Below are positions 45,478-53,490 of a stretch of DNA of 64,000 nt, in pieces. The DNA is from Candidatus Proximibacter danicus. GTDB taxonomy: Bacteria; Pseudomonadota; Gammaproteobacteria; Burkholderiales; Rhodocyclaceae. A program made the translations under genes and the position numbers. The notes under the pieces are model-generated. The model was not told the DNA's origin and ran no database searches. It saw only the letters and a list, made by a program, of their open reading frames with translations. Positions within the stretch are counted from its first letter, which is position 1, and every line of letters begins with the position of its first letter. The stretch spans positions 124,001-188,000 of the forward strand of contig JADJUC010000005.1 in NCBI GenBank assembly GCA_016710885.1. Direction: 5' to 3'.

Positions 45478-46074
45478 ATGGCGAAACCCGGCGAACGTAA
45501 GCTGCAGATCCTGCAGACGCTGGCAGAAATGCTGGAAAACCCGAAGGGCGAAAAGATCACCACCGCCGCGCTGGCGGCCAAGCTCGACTGCTCGGAAGCG
45601 GCGCTGTACCGCCACTTCGCCAGCAAGGCGCAGATGTTCGAAGGCCTGATCGAGTTCATCGAATCCAGTCTGTTCTCGGTCATCAACCAGGTACAGGCGG
45701 AAGAGACCGACGGCATCAAGCAGATCGAGCACATCGTCGCCCTGCTGCTGCGCTTCGCGCAGAAGAACCGCGGCATGACCCGCGTGCTGATCGGCGAAGC
45801 GCTGGTCAACGAAAACGAACGCCTGCAGGCGCGCATCAACGCCCTGCTGGAAAAGGTCGAAGCCGCCCTCAAGCAATCGCTGCGCGTCGCCTCGACGCAG
45901 GAGCGGGTGGACGCCAACCTTGATGTCGGCGCCATGGCCAACGTGCTGGTCAGCTACGCCATCGGCCGCTGGCAGGCCTATGCAAAATCCGGTTTCGTGC
46001 GCGAGCCGCTGGCGCAATGGCCGCAGCAGTGGCCGATGCTGGCGGTGGCGATTCTGGCGAGTCGTAGCGCCTGA
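45478..46074 (+). CDS. slmA: SlmA, nucleoid occlusion factor (TetR family)
   Basis: DNA-binding protein that prevents FtsZ ring assembly over the nucleoid. The 198-aa sequence starts MAKPGERKLQILQTLAEMLE, with the HTH at ITTAALAAKLDCSEAALYRHF (about 27-47) and a SlmA-type C-terminal domain (KNRGMTRVLIGEALVNENER). The ATG follows AAGGGAGCGAGACAAC. The upstream frame has no support. Confidence 0.92.
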   Translation: MAKPGERKLQILQTLAEMLENPKGEKITTAALAAKLDCSEAALYRHFASKAQMFEGLIEFIESSLFSVINQVQAEETDGIKQIEHIVALLLRFAQKNRGMTRVLIGEALVNENERLQARINALLEKVEAALKQSLRVASTQERVDANLDVGAMANVLVSYAIGRWQAYAKSGFVREPLAQWPQQWPMLAVAILASRSA

Positions 46075-46195
46075 GCCGCCCGGCATCAAAAAGGAAATTA
46101 GCGGCGCGCAAGCGTTGATTACATTACAACCAGGTTATTAGCTCGTCTTCTCGGCAAGTCGCAAGCACAAGGACATTCGCACCGCAGGCCTACCC

Positions 46196-47002
46196 TCACT
46201 TGCTGCCCCTCAGTTCCCAGCCAACCGTGCACGCCACGAGCGCGACAGCGGAATGCTTGGCGCACAACATCAACCGCCGTGTCAGCACCGGCCGTTCGAC
46301 CGCCACCGCGCAAAGCGTTCCAGCGGCAATGTCCTGCTGCAGCGGCATCACGGCAGGCGGTGCCCAGCCCGCAGCAGCATCGTGCGCAGATGCGACCAGC
46401 GATGTCGGACGTTCGGCGGGGTAGCCCGTGGCGGCGGCGCTCCTCGATGATGGGAGCGGGGGGGGGGCGGTGAGCGCGCGAGCCTGTTTCAGGACGGCTT
46501 TCTTCGGGCGGCCGGCCAGCTGGGGCGCCGTCAGCGAGAGGCGTTCGTCGAGCAGGGTGTCTGGAATTCGTCAGCGTGCCGTCTCGAGCCGGCGAGGCTG
46601 ATCTGCCCGCTGCGCAACTGCGGCACGAGGTTGCCGGTGAGTTCCTCGGTGATTTCGAGTTCAACCGGCAGTTCGCCAGGAGCACGGCGTGCGGGCGCAG
46701 GGCGCTGTGCGGGATGCCGAAGACGACCTTGCCGCTCGGCTCGCCCTCGGCGTTGCGCACGCTGGCCTTCGCATCCTCGACCTGACGCAGGATGGCCGTG
46801 GCGTGGGCGTGAAGACACGTCCAGCTTCGGTCAGCTCGACGCCGCGCCGCGTGCGGTGAAAGAGCGGCGTACCAAGTTCTTCTTCCAGTTGGGCCAGTTG
46901 ATGGCTCAGGGCGGATTGCGCAACGAAGACCTCGCCCGCAGCTTTCGAGAAGCTGCCGCAGCGGGCGATGGCGCAGAAGTAGCGGAGCTGGCGCAATTCC
47001 AT
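46196..47002 (-). pseudogene. LysR-family regulator, multiply frameshifted
   Basis: The N-terminal HTH is intact (MELRQLRYFCAIARCGSFSK, then SALSHQLAQLEEELGTPLFH). The frame is lost after TEAGRVF near 46810, continues in another frame (MRNAEGEPSGKVVFGIPHSA) and shifts again to LPVELEITEELTGNLVPQLR. A C-terminal piece (RLMLCAKHSAVALVACTVGW) ends at 46196. The central effector domain is shortened, and a G10 run lies at 46458-46467. Overall it resembles Nac/CysB-like LysR regulators. Several independent lesions favour genuine decay here. Confidence 0.75.
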
Positions 47003-47239
47003 GATGCGATGATGATACGCCAGCTATCTGTTATTGCGATACAAGTATCTGTATTCAGTGTTTTTCAGATAGTAAAGTTTCAGGTGTAATGCAGCCATCT
47101 GACCAACGCGAACACCTGCCGCTACCCGCTGCAGCCCACAGGCCCACCCGGCCGCAGTTCGCGAAGGAACCCGATCCTACCGGTGACGGAAACGACGGAA
47201 CGCCCACCCCCGCGATCCGGCGCAGAGAAAGGAAAAAGG
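47003..47239. other. gap between the LysR remnant and the hemB terminator
   Basis: About 240 bases with no open frame of recognisable family. The AT-rich part just after 47003 is probably the old promoter region of the LysR gene. Confidence 0.35.
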
Positions 47240-47266
47240 AAAAGGCCCGCTTCGTGCGGGCCTTTT
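47240..47266. terminator. terminator after hemB
   Basis: AAAAGGCCCGC-TTCGT-GCGGGCCTTTT: near-perfect stem with T-runs in both directions, about 50 bases beyond the hemB stop on the minus strand. Confidence 0.85.
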
Positions 47267-47313
47267 CGTTGGGATGGGAGACGTCGACAGTCTGAGCGTC
47301 TGCCGCTCATGGT

Positions 47314-48384
47314 TCATCGCCGCCGGTCGAAGGGCCGCTGCAAGCTCACCACGAACGGCTCCGACGTCGGCTGCAGCCACTCTGCGGCATCGAGCGCATA
47401 GTAGGTCAGGATGCCGTCCGCACCCGCCCGCTTGAAACCAAGCAGCGCTTCCAGCACGCAGGCTTCCTCGTTCAGCCAGCCGTTCTGCGCGGCGGCCTTC
47501 AGCATCGCGTATTCGCCGCTCACCTGGTAGACGTAGGTCGGCACCTTGAGTTCTTCCTTCACGCGACGGACGATGTCCAGATACGGCATACCCGGCTTGA
47601 CCATCACCATGTCGGCGCCTTCGGCGAGGTCGAGCGCGACTTCGCGGATCGCCTCGTCGCTGTTGGCCGGGTCCATCTGGTAGGTGTATTTGTTGCCCTT
47701 GCCAAGGTTGCCGGCGGAGCCCACCGCATCGCGGAAAGGGCCGTAGAAGGCCGAGGCGTACTTGGCGGAGTAGGCGAGGATGCGCGTGTAGATCAGCTTC
47801 TTCGCTTCCAGCGCGCTGCGGATGGCGCCGACGCGGCCATCCATCATGTCGGAGGGCGCCACGACATCGGCACCGGCTTCGGCGTGACACAGCGCCTGCT
47901 TGACCAGCACCGCCAGTGTTTCGTCGTTGAGCACATAGCCGCGGGGATCGGCCGGGTCGATCAGGCCGTCCTGGCCGTGGATGGTGTACGGATCGAGCGC
48001 CACATCGGTGATCACGCCCAGTTCCGGGAATTCCTTCTTCAGCGCACGCACTACGCGCGGCACGAGGCCTTCCGGGTTGTAGGCTTCTTCCGCGCCTTCG
48101 GTCTTGAACGACTGGGCGACCACCGGGAACAGCGCCAGCGCCGGCACCCCAAGGGTGAGCGCCCGCTCTGCCGTTTTCAGCAGCAGATCGAGGCTCTGGC
48201 GTTCAACGCCGGGCATCGAAGCAACCTTCTCAATGCGCTTTTCGCCGTCGAGCACAAATACCGGGTAGATGAAATCGTCGGGCGTCAGCGCGTTCTCGCG
48301 CATCAGGCGGCGGGAGAAATTGTCGCGGCGCATGCGGCGCATGCGGGTGCCGGGAAAAGCGGCAGCGGGATTGAAGGCGCTCAT
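47314..48384 (-). CDS. hemB: delta-aminolevulinic acid dehydratase (porphobilinogen synthase)
   Basis: Condenses two 5-aminolevulinate molecules to porphobilinogen in haem synthesis. The 356-aa protein has the Schiff-base region MVMVKPGMPYLDIVRRVKEE and the second active-site lysine region LAYSAKYASAFYGPFRDA. The metal-site region reads DVALDPYTIHGQDGLID, lacking the zinc triple-cysteine, so it should be the Mg-dependent type common in proteobacteria. Haem supply links it to the cytochromes encoded here. Confidence 0.96.
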   Translation of the reverse strand: MSAFNPAAAFPGTRMRRMRRDNFSRRLMRENALTPDDFIYPVFVLDGEKRIEKVASMPGVERQSLDLLLKTAERALTLGVPALALFPVVAQSFKTEGAEEAYNPEGLVPRVVRALKKEFPELGVITDVALDPYTIHGQDGLIDPADPRGYVLNDETLAVLVKQALCHAEAGADVVAPSDMMDGRVGAIRSALEAKKLIYTRILAYSAKYASAFYGPFRDAVGSAGNLGKGNKYTYQMDPANSDEAIREVALDLAEGADMVMVKPGMPYLDIVRRVKEELKVPTYVYQVSGEYAMLKAAAQNGWLNEEACVLEALLGFKRAGADGILTYYALDAAEWLQPTSEPFVVSLQRPFDRRR

Positions 48385-48438
48385 AAATAACCTTTAAGAC
48401 CAAATAAAAATCACAAATCACAAATCAAAAACACGCTG

Positions 48439-48534
48439 GGAACTTTTTTTATTTCGGCCGACTCTCACCCTTAGATGGTTCGCCGTCTCCCGCTTCACCT
48501 CCCTGAGCGGGTGCCTTAAACTTTAAGGCATTTT
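48439..48534 (+). ncRNA. candidate small RNA between hemB and engB
   Basis: On the plus strand, convergent with engB, two hairpins follow each other. The first is CCCGCT-(11-base loop with CACCTCCC)-AGCGGG at 48489-48511. The second is TGCCTTAAA-C-TTTAAGGCA at 48512-48530, followed by TTTT. Upstream is GGAACTT (48439-48445) and TCTCA (48463-48467), 17 bases apart, close to an RpoE-type promoter. The loop is complementary to Shine-Dalgarno sequences. Position and orientation relative to engB match Spot 42 in E. coli and ErsA in Pseudomonas. The 5' end is uncertain. Confidence 0.4.
48512..48534 (+). terminator. hairpin with short T-run ending the sRNA candidate
   Basis: TGCCTTAAA / TTTAAGGCA palindrome followed on the plus strand by four T; no T-run on the minus strand, so it serves plus-strand transcription. 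Confidence 0.55.
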
Positions 48535-49286
48535 AGCCCTCGGCCTCCCCTTTGCCGGGGGCTTTCTTTTGGGTGTTCCGTTTTGCCTGCTTTTCCGTTT
48601 TTCTCGCTGCCAACCGTGCGGCCAGTTCCGGATTGCGCTTTTCACCCGGCGCCAGTTGCCGCTTGGCCGTCACCTCCGGCCTCGACGGCGGCGCAATGTC
48701 GAGCCATTTGCCGATCACCGCTTCGGCAACTTCAATCCCGGTTTTCTTCAGGCTGGAAAACAGTTGCACCGAACATTGTTCGCCAAGCGCCGAGACGCCC
48801 TCGCGCACATCCTTCAGGGCTTGTGCCTGTTGCAGTCGCGTCAGCTTGTCGGCTTTGGTGAGGAGGATGTGGATCGGTTTCTCGGTCGGCGCGAACCATT
48901 CGATCAGCTGCACATCAAGCTCGGTCAGCGGATGCCGGGAATCCATGATCAGGACAACGCCCTTCAGCGGCGAGCGCCCTTCAAGGTACGGCCCGATCAA
49001 CCCCTCCCAGGCATCGCGCACCTCATCCGGGGCCTTGGCATAGCCGTAGCCCGGCAAATCGACCAGGAACTTGCCCTTCGACCAGCTGGAAATAATTGAG
49101 GTTCTGCGTCCGCCCCGGGGTTTTCGAGACAAAGGCAAGGCGGGTATGGTTGGCCAGGGTATTGATCGCCGAGGACTTGCCGGCATTTGAACGTCCGGCA
49201 AAAGCCACTTCGCACAAAGTCTCACAAGGCAAATCGCGGAGATGGGCGACAGTGGTAAAAAAAGCGGCGTTCTGGAAGAGTGGCAT
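48533..49286 (-). pseudogene. engB: EngB/YihA ribosome-biogenesis GTPase, frameshifted
   Basis: EngB is a GTPase for 50S subunit assembly. The N-terminal frame (MPLFQNAAFFTTVAHLRDLP) contains G1 GRSNAGKSS (31-39) and TPGRTQNLNYFQLV. Near 49075-49085 the frame changes, and the rest (KGKFLVDLPGYGYAKAPDEV, then LLTKADKL) continues to 48533. The break is at a GAAGGGCAAG stretch; removing one G rejoins both halves into a full protein of about 250 aa with a basic C-terminal tail. Because engB is essential in most proteobacteria, a sequence error is likely. Confidence 0.85.
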
Positions 49287-49388
49287 GGGTATGGAGGGCT
49301 GGGGTGCGCCGTATCGACAAAGTGTTATAGAATATCAGGTTTGTTAATTCCCATCTCTGGCCGAGAGCCGACAACAAGGAGTTTGGAC

Positions 49389-50024
49389 ATGATCCGTACC
49401 ACGGCGATGGCGCTGTTGCTTGCCGCCACATTCAATGTAAATGCTGCCGACAAGGCGCCCGCAAAGGCCGATCCAGCCAAGGCCAAGCCGATTGTCGAAG
49501 CCGTCTGCGCCGGCTGTCACGGAATCGATGGCAACAGCCCGGCCGCCCCGAACCCGAACCTCGCTCGCCAGGGCGCCGATTACCTCGCAAAGCAATTATT
49601 GAACTTCAAGTCGATGGGCGACAAACCAGCGCTGCGCGAAAACGCGATCATGGCCGGCATGGCAGCCATGGTTCCGGATGAAGACGTCGCCCACTTTGCC
49701 GCGTATTTCAGCCAGCAAAAGCTGAAGCCGGCTGCCGCCAAGGATGAGAAGCTGGCTGCTGAAGGCCAGAAGCTGTGGCGCATGGGCAACTACGCCAAGG
49801 GCATCCCGGCATGTTCCGGCTGCCACGGCCCGACGGGTGCCGGTTTGCCGGCGCAGTACCCGGCGCTTGCCGGTCAGTACCAGGAATACACGGAAGACCA
49901 GTTGAACAAATTCCGTTCCGGCGAACGCGCCAACGATCCGGAGAAAATGATGCGTATTATCGCGGCGAAGCTCTCGGACACCGAGATCAAGGCACTTGCC
50001 GAGTATATTGCCGGCCTGCGCTAA
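49389..50024 (+). CDS. cytochrome c4 (dihaem)
   Basis: Periplasmic or membrane-associated dihaem cytochrome c that carries electrons to terminal oxidases or reductases. The 211-aa protein has a signal peptide (MALLLAATFNVNA) and two haem sites, CAGCH (about 39-43) and CSGCH (about 138-142), in two similar domains, with methionine ligands further on. AAGGAG precedes the ATG. The engB-divergent arrangement is conserved in beta- and gammaproteobacteria. It could pass electrons toward denitrification enzymes. Confidence 0.93.
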   Translation: MIRTTAMALLLAATFNVNAADKAPAKADPAKAKPIVEAVCAGCHGIDGNSPAAPNPNLARQGADYLAKQLLNFKSMGDKPALRENAIMAGMAAMVPDEDVAHFAAYFSQQKLKPAAAKDEKLAAEGQKLWRMGNYAKGIPACSGCHGPTGAGLPAQYPALAGQYQEYTEDQLNKFRSGERANDPEKMMRIIAAKLSDTEIKALAEYIAGLR

Positions 50025-50038
50025 ACCGCACCAGCCCG

Positions 50039-50065
50039 AAAAAGGCGACCGATGGTCGCCTTTTT
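50039..50065 (+). terminator. terminator after cytochrome c4
   Basis: AAAAAGGCGACC-GAT-GGTCGCCTTTTT hairpin with flanking T-run, 15 bases past the stop. Confidence 0.9.
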
Positions 50066-50140
50066 GTTTTGTTGCTACCGATTTGCCTCGGCGCTAGACT
50101 AGGCGACGGCTGGACAACAGAGAAAAAGGGAACCTGCAAA

Positions 50141-50572
50141 ATGAAAACACTGAAACAACTCCTCGCCAGTAAGCCGCAATCACTGGCCGCCGTGGCGCCG
50201 AAAGACACCGTGTTTCACGCACTGAAAGTCATGGCCGACAACAAGGTCGGCGCCGTGCTGGTGCTCGAAGGCGAACGACTGAAGGGTATTTTTTCCGAGC
50301 GCGACTACGCCCGCAAGGTGATCCTTGTCGGTAAGGCATCGAAGGAAACGCTTGTTGAAGAAATCATGACCGACAAGGTCCAGTACGCAACGCCGCAAAA
50401 TTCGATCGCGGAATGCATGGCGCTGATGACCGAAGGCCATTTCCGCCATCTGCCGGTACTTGACGAAAACCTGCAAGTGATCGGTGTCGTCTCGATCGGC
50501 GACCTGGTCAAGGAAACCATCTGCGAGCAGAAGTTCATCATCGAGCAACTGGAGCATTACATCGCCGGCTGA
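50141..50572 (+). CDS. CBS-domain protein
   Basis: A 143-aa protein made of two CBS motifs (ALKVMADNKVGAVLVLEGER and MALMTEGHFRHLPVLDENLQ), a Bateman module that binds adenosine nucleotides or related ligands. It has no other domain. Stand-alone two-CBS proteins act as energy or redox sensors, but the partner here is unknown. AAAGGGAACC precedes the ATG. Confidence 0.88.
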   Translation: MKTLKQLLASKPQSLAAVAPKDTVFHALKVMADNKVGAVLVLEGERLKGIFSERDYARKVILVGKASKETLVEEIMTDKVQYATPQNSIAECMALMTEGHFRHLPVLDENLQVIGVVSIGDLVKETICEQKFIIEQLEHYIAG

Positions 50573-50647
50573 GCGGCCCTCATTTTCAATGGGTGCGCGC
50601 TGGCGCTGTAAAAACGCCCGGCCGGGATCATTCTCGTTTTTTGACAG

Positions 50648-50670
50648 GGGCGCAGAACGCGCCCTTTTTT
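50648..50670 (+). terminator. terminator after the CBS gene
   Basis: GGGCGC-AGAAC-GCGCCC hairpin followed by six T; it abuts the convergent bioC stop. Confidence 0.85.
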
Positions 50671-51595
50671 ACGGCTTCGGGTGCCGGTCGAAGCGAACGA
50701 TGGCGCGGCCGTCAGCAGTCTTCTTTGGCTCACCTTTCCAGGCATGCCCATAGACCACCTCGAAAGTCGCCGGTAGCCGGCCGTCCTGCGACAACGCAGC
50801 ATAGGCCGCCCGCGCCCTCTCCCACACGCCTCGGCCAAGCAGGCTTTTGCGACGCCCGTGCATGGCGCATGCATCGCCAGCGGCGTGCAGTTCGGCAACC
50901 AGATCATCGAAGCTGGCGTAGGTGAGCGTCAGCACTTCCATGTCCATCACCGGTTCGGAAAAGCCGCACTCAACCAGCATGTCACCCAGATCGTGCATGT
51001 CGGTGAAACGTTGCGTGTGCGCAAAGCCATCGCCGAATGCGCGGGCAAGTTCGCGCAAGGTATCCGGGCCGAAGGTCGAAAACATGAACAGCCCGCCGGT
51101 TTCAAGCACGCGAAGTGTTTCGCGCAACGTCGGGCGCGGTTCCTCAAGCCAGTGCAGCAGCAGGTTGGACCAGACGAGCCCGAAGCTCGCAGCACGAAAA
51201 GGCAGCGCCTCGGTGTCGGCAGCGGCGAAGGCATTCTTGCCGGGTTTCAGAAAAGGCATCAGGCGTGAAAGAAAGTTTTTCTCTCCACGCCCGGCATGCA
51301 GCATCGGCTCGGCAAAATCGGCACCGATGAGGTGTGCGTCACGGTAACGCTCGCGCAGCGCCGTCAACGAAGCGCCGGTAGCGCAACCGAGATCCAGCAC
51401 CCGCTGCGGTTCGATGCGCACATAGTCCAGGCGCTCCAGCATGCGCCGGTCAACCTCGCGGGAAAGAAAGGCGACCTCGTCGTAACGGGGTGCGACACGC
51501 GAGAAGTTGCGCCGAACCTGGCGTGTATCGACGAAGCGTGCGCCATCGGCAGTGCTGTGTGGCTTAATCGGGGCAGCCTCTGCAGGTGCAGCCAT
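50669..51595 (-). CDS. bioC: malonyl-[acyl-carrier protein] O-methyltransferase BioC
   Basis: SAM-dependent methyltransferase that caps malonyl-ACP to start pimelate synthesis for biotin. The 308-aa protein has the SAM motif VLDLGCATGASLTALRERY (about 66-84) and the BioC-type features VRRNFSRVAPRYDEVAFLSR and FSTFGPDTLRELARAF. It lies 14 bases downstream of bioB on the same strand; the other bio genes are outside the window. Confidence 0.93.
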   Translation of the reverse strand: MAAPAEAAPIKPHSTADGARFVDTRQVRRNFSRVAPRYDEVAFLSREVDRRMLERLDYVRIEPQRVLDLGCATGASLTALRERYRDAHLIGADFAEPMLHAGRGEKNFLSRLMPFLKPGKNAFAAADTEALPFRAASFGLVWSNLLLHWLEEPRPTLRETLRVLETGGLFMFSTFGPDTLRELARAFGDGFAHTQRFTDMHDLGDMLVECGFSEPVMDMEVLTLTYASFDDLVAELHAAGDACAMHGRRKSLLGRGVWERARAAYAALSQDGRLPATFEVVYGHAWKGEPKKTADGRAIVRFDRHPKP

Positions 51596-51609
51596 GCGGA
51601 ATTTGCCGC

Positions 51610-52602
51610 TCAGATCGGGCGCAGACCCAGCTTGGCGAACAGCGCCTCGTCACGGTCCACGTCGGGGTTGCCGGTTGTCAGCAATTTGTCGCCGTAGAAC
51701 ATCGAGTTGGCGCCGGCCAGAAAGCACAAGGCCTGCATCTCGTCGCTCATCGCTTCGCGACCGGCGGAGAGACGCACGAAAGAAGTCGGCATGGTGATGC
51801 GGGCAGCAGCAATGGTGCGCACGAACTCGAAGTTGTCCACGCCCTTGGTCGCCGCCATCGGCGTACCGGGAATGGCCACGAGGTTGTTGATCGGCACCGA
51901 CTCCGGCGCCGGGTTGAGATTCGCCAACTGGGCGATCAGCGCGGCGCGGTTCTTGCGCGACTCGCCCATGCCGATGATGCCGCCGGAGCAGACCTTGATG
52001 CCGGCCTTGCGCACTTCGCCAATGGTATCGATGCGGTCCTGCTGGGTGTGCGTCGAGATGACCTGGCCGTAGAACTCGGCAGCGGTATCGAGGTTGTGGT
52101 TGTAGTAGTCGAGGCCGGCGTCGGCCAGCTTTTCTGCCTGACCATCCTTGAGCATGCCAAGCGTGACACAGGTCTGCAGACCGAGTGACTTGACCTCGCG
52201 AATCATCTCCAGCAGCGGCTCCAGATCCTTGTCCTTCGGGCCACGCCAGGCGGCGCCCATGCAGAAGCGGGAGGCCCCCTTGGCTTGCGCGGCCTTGGCG
52301 GCGGCCACGACATCTGCCACCGGCATCAGCTTCTCGCGCTCCAGTTCGGCCTTGTTGCGCGCCGACTGCGAGCAGTAGCCGCAATCTTCCGAGCAACCGC
52401 CGGTCTTGACGGAAATCAGCGTCGAGCGTTGAATCTCGTTGGCATCGAAATGCTGGCGATGCACCTGCTGGGCGCGCCAGATCATGTCCATGAACGGCAG
52501 GTCGAACAGCGCCTCGATTTCGGCAACCGTCCATGGCGCACTGGTTGCGCAGGAAATGGGGGAAACTGTCGGTGCTTGCACCGCTTGGGGAATAGCATTC
52601 AT
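51610..52602 (-). CDS. bioB: biotin synthase
   Basis: Radical SAM enzyme inserting sulfur into dethiobiotin. The [4Fe-4S] motif GGCSEDCGYCSQS gives C70, C74 and C77; the auxiliary-cluster region includes CVTLGML and the conserved GIIGMGESRKNRAALIAQLA. The 330 aa is normal. bioB and bioC form one transcription unit, divergent from comF. Confidence 0.97.
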   Translation of the reverse strand: MNAIPQAVQAPTVSPISCATSAPWTVAEIEALFDLPFMDMIWRAQQVHRQHFDANEIQRSTLISVKTGGCSEDCGYCSQSARNKAELEREKLMPVADVVAAAKAAQAKGASRFCMGAAWRGPKDKDLEPLLEMIREVKSLGLQTCVTLGMLKDGQAEKLADAGLDYYNHNLDTAAEFYGQVISTHTQQDRIDTIGEVRKAGIKVCSGGIIGMGESRKNRAALIAQLANLNPAPESVPINNLVAIPGTPMAATKGVDNFEFVRTIAAARITMPTSFVRLSAGREAMSDEMQALCFLAGANSMFYGDKLLTTGNPDVDRDEALFAKLGLRPI

Positions 52603-52707
52603 GGGGTCACCTGGAATAAATCTAGCCGCAACGATGCACGGAAAAAACAGATTTCCGTACCTATGCGTATGGCTCGTAATTATGAATAATTGCCGAAGCA
52701 GTACTAA

Positions 52708-53445
52708 ATGTCAATTCTAGCCGAAAAGGTCAGGATGTTCGGAATGTCGGGATTGATGCACAACTGTCAGCAAACACTCCTCTCTGCCCTGCTGCCGCAA
52801 GACTGCCAGCTCTGCGCCAGCCCTTCGGGCGACGACCTGCTCTGCCCGGCGTGCGCCGCCGAACTCCCTCGACTCCCGGACCCCGCCTGTCCGCGCTGCG
52901 CACTTCCCACCCCAACTGGCGAAACCTGTGGGCGCTGCCAGCGACACCTTCCACATTTTGACCGCTTGATCGCCTGTTACCCCTATAGCTTTCCGGTCGA
53001 TCGCCTGATCCAGCGCCTCAAATACGGCCATCAACTCGCGCTCACCGCATGGTTCGGCCAGCAGCTTGCGGCCGCTTGCGCAACGCTTACCTTCGACCGC
53101 ATCGTGCCAATGCCACTGCACCTTGGGCGGCTGGCCGAACGCGGCTTCAATCAGGCCACTGAAATCAGTCGAACGCTGGCACGGGAGCGTGCAATGACAA
53201 TCGACAACGGTTGCTGCGAACGCGTGCGCGCCACAACCCCGCAGGAAGGCCTGACACTGCGGGAACGGCGACGTAATCTGAGGAATGCCTTTGCCTGCAA
53301 CAGCGCTCTGAACGGCGAACACGTGCTGCTCGTAGACGACGTTGTCACCACCGGCGCCAGCGTCAACGAATGCGCCAGAACCTTGCGCCTGCACGGAGCT
53401 TCGGAAATTACCGTGCTGACGGTAGCGCGCACCTTGCTGGCCTGA
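52708..53445 (+). CDS. ComF-family phosphoribosyltransferase-like protein
   Basis: A 245-aa protein with an N-terminal zinc-ribbon region (QLCASPSGDDLLCPACAAEL, then CPRCALPTPTGETCGRCQRH) and a C-terminal type I phosphoribosyltransferase domain with the PRPP loop HVLLVDDVVTTGASVNECAR. Homologues (ComF/GntX) are needed for DNA uptake in naturally competent bacteria. The pil genes here make natural transformation plausible but unproven. Confidence 0.88.
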   Translation: MSILAEKVRMFGMSGLMHNCQQTLLSALLPQDCQLCASPSGDDLLCPACAAELPRLPDPACPRCALPTPTGETCGRCQRHLPHFDRLIACYPYSFPVDRLIQRLKYGHQLALTAWFGQQLAAACATLTFDRIVPMPLHLGRLAERGFNQATEISRTLARERAMTIDNGCCERVRATTPQEGLTLRERRRNLRNAFACNSALNGEHVLLVDDVVTTGASVNECARTLRLHGASEITVLTVARTLLA

Positions 53446-53490
53446 GGGCCGCAAAAAACCGCAAGGCGACAGACCCGTCGATAAGGCAGA

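Noticed and set aside
48407..48427. short tandem repeat of ATCACAA type before hemB as a CRISPR or iteron array
   Set aside because: Only about three 7-base units, no spacers, no replication gene nearby.
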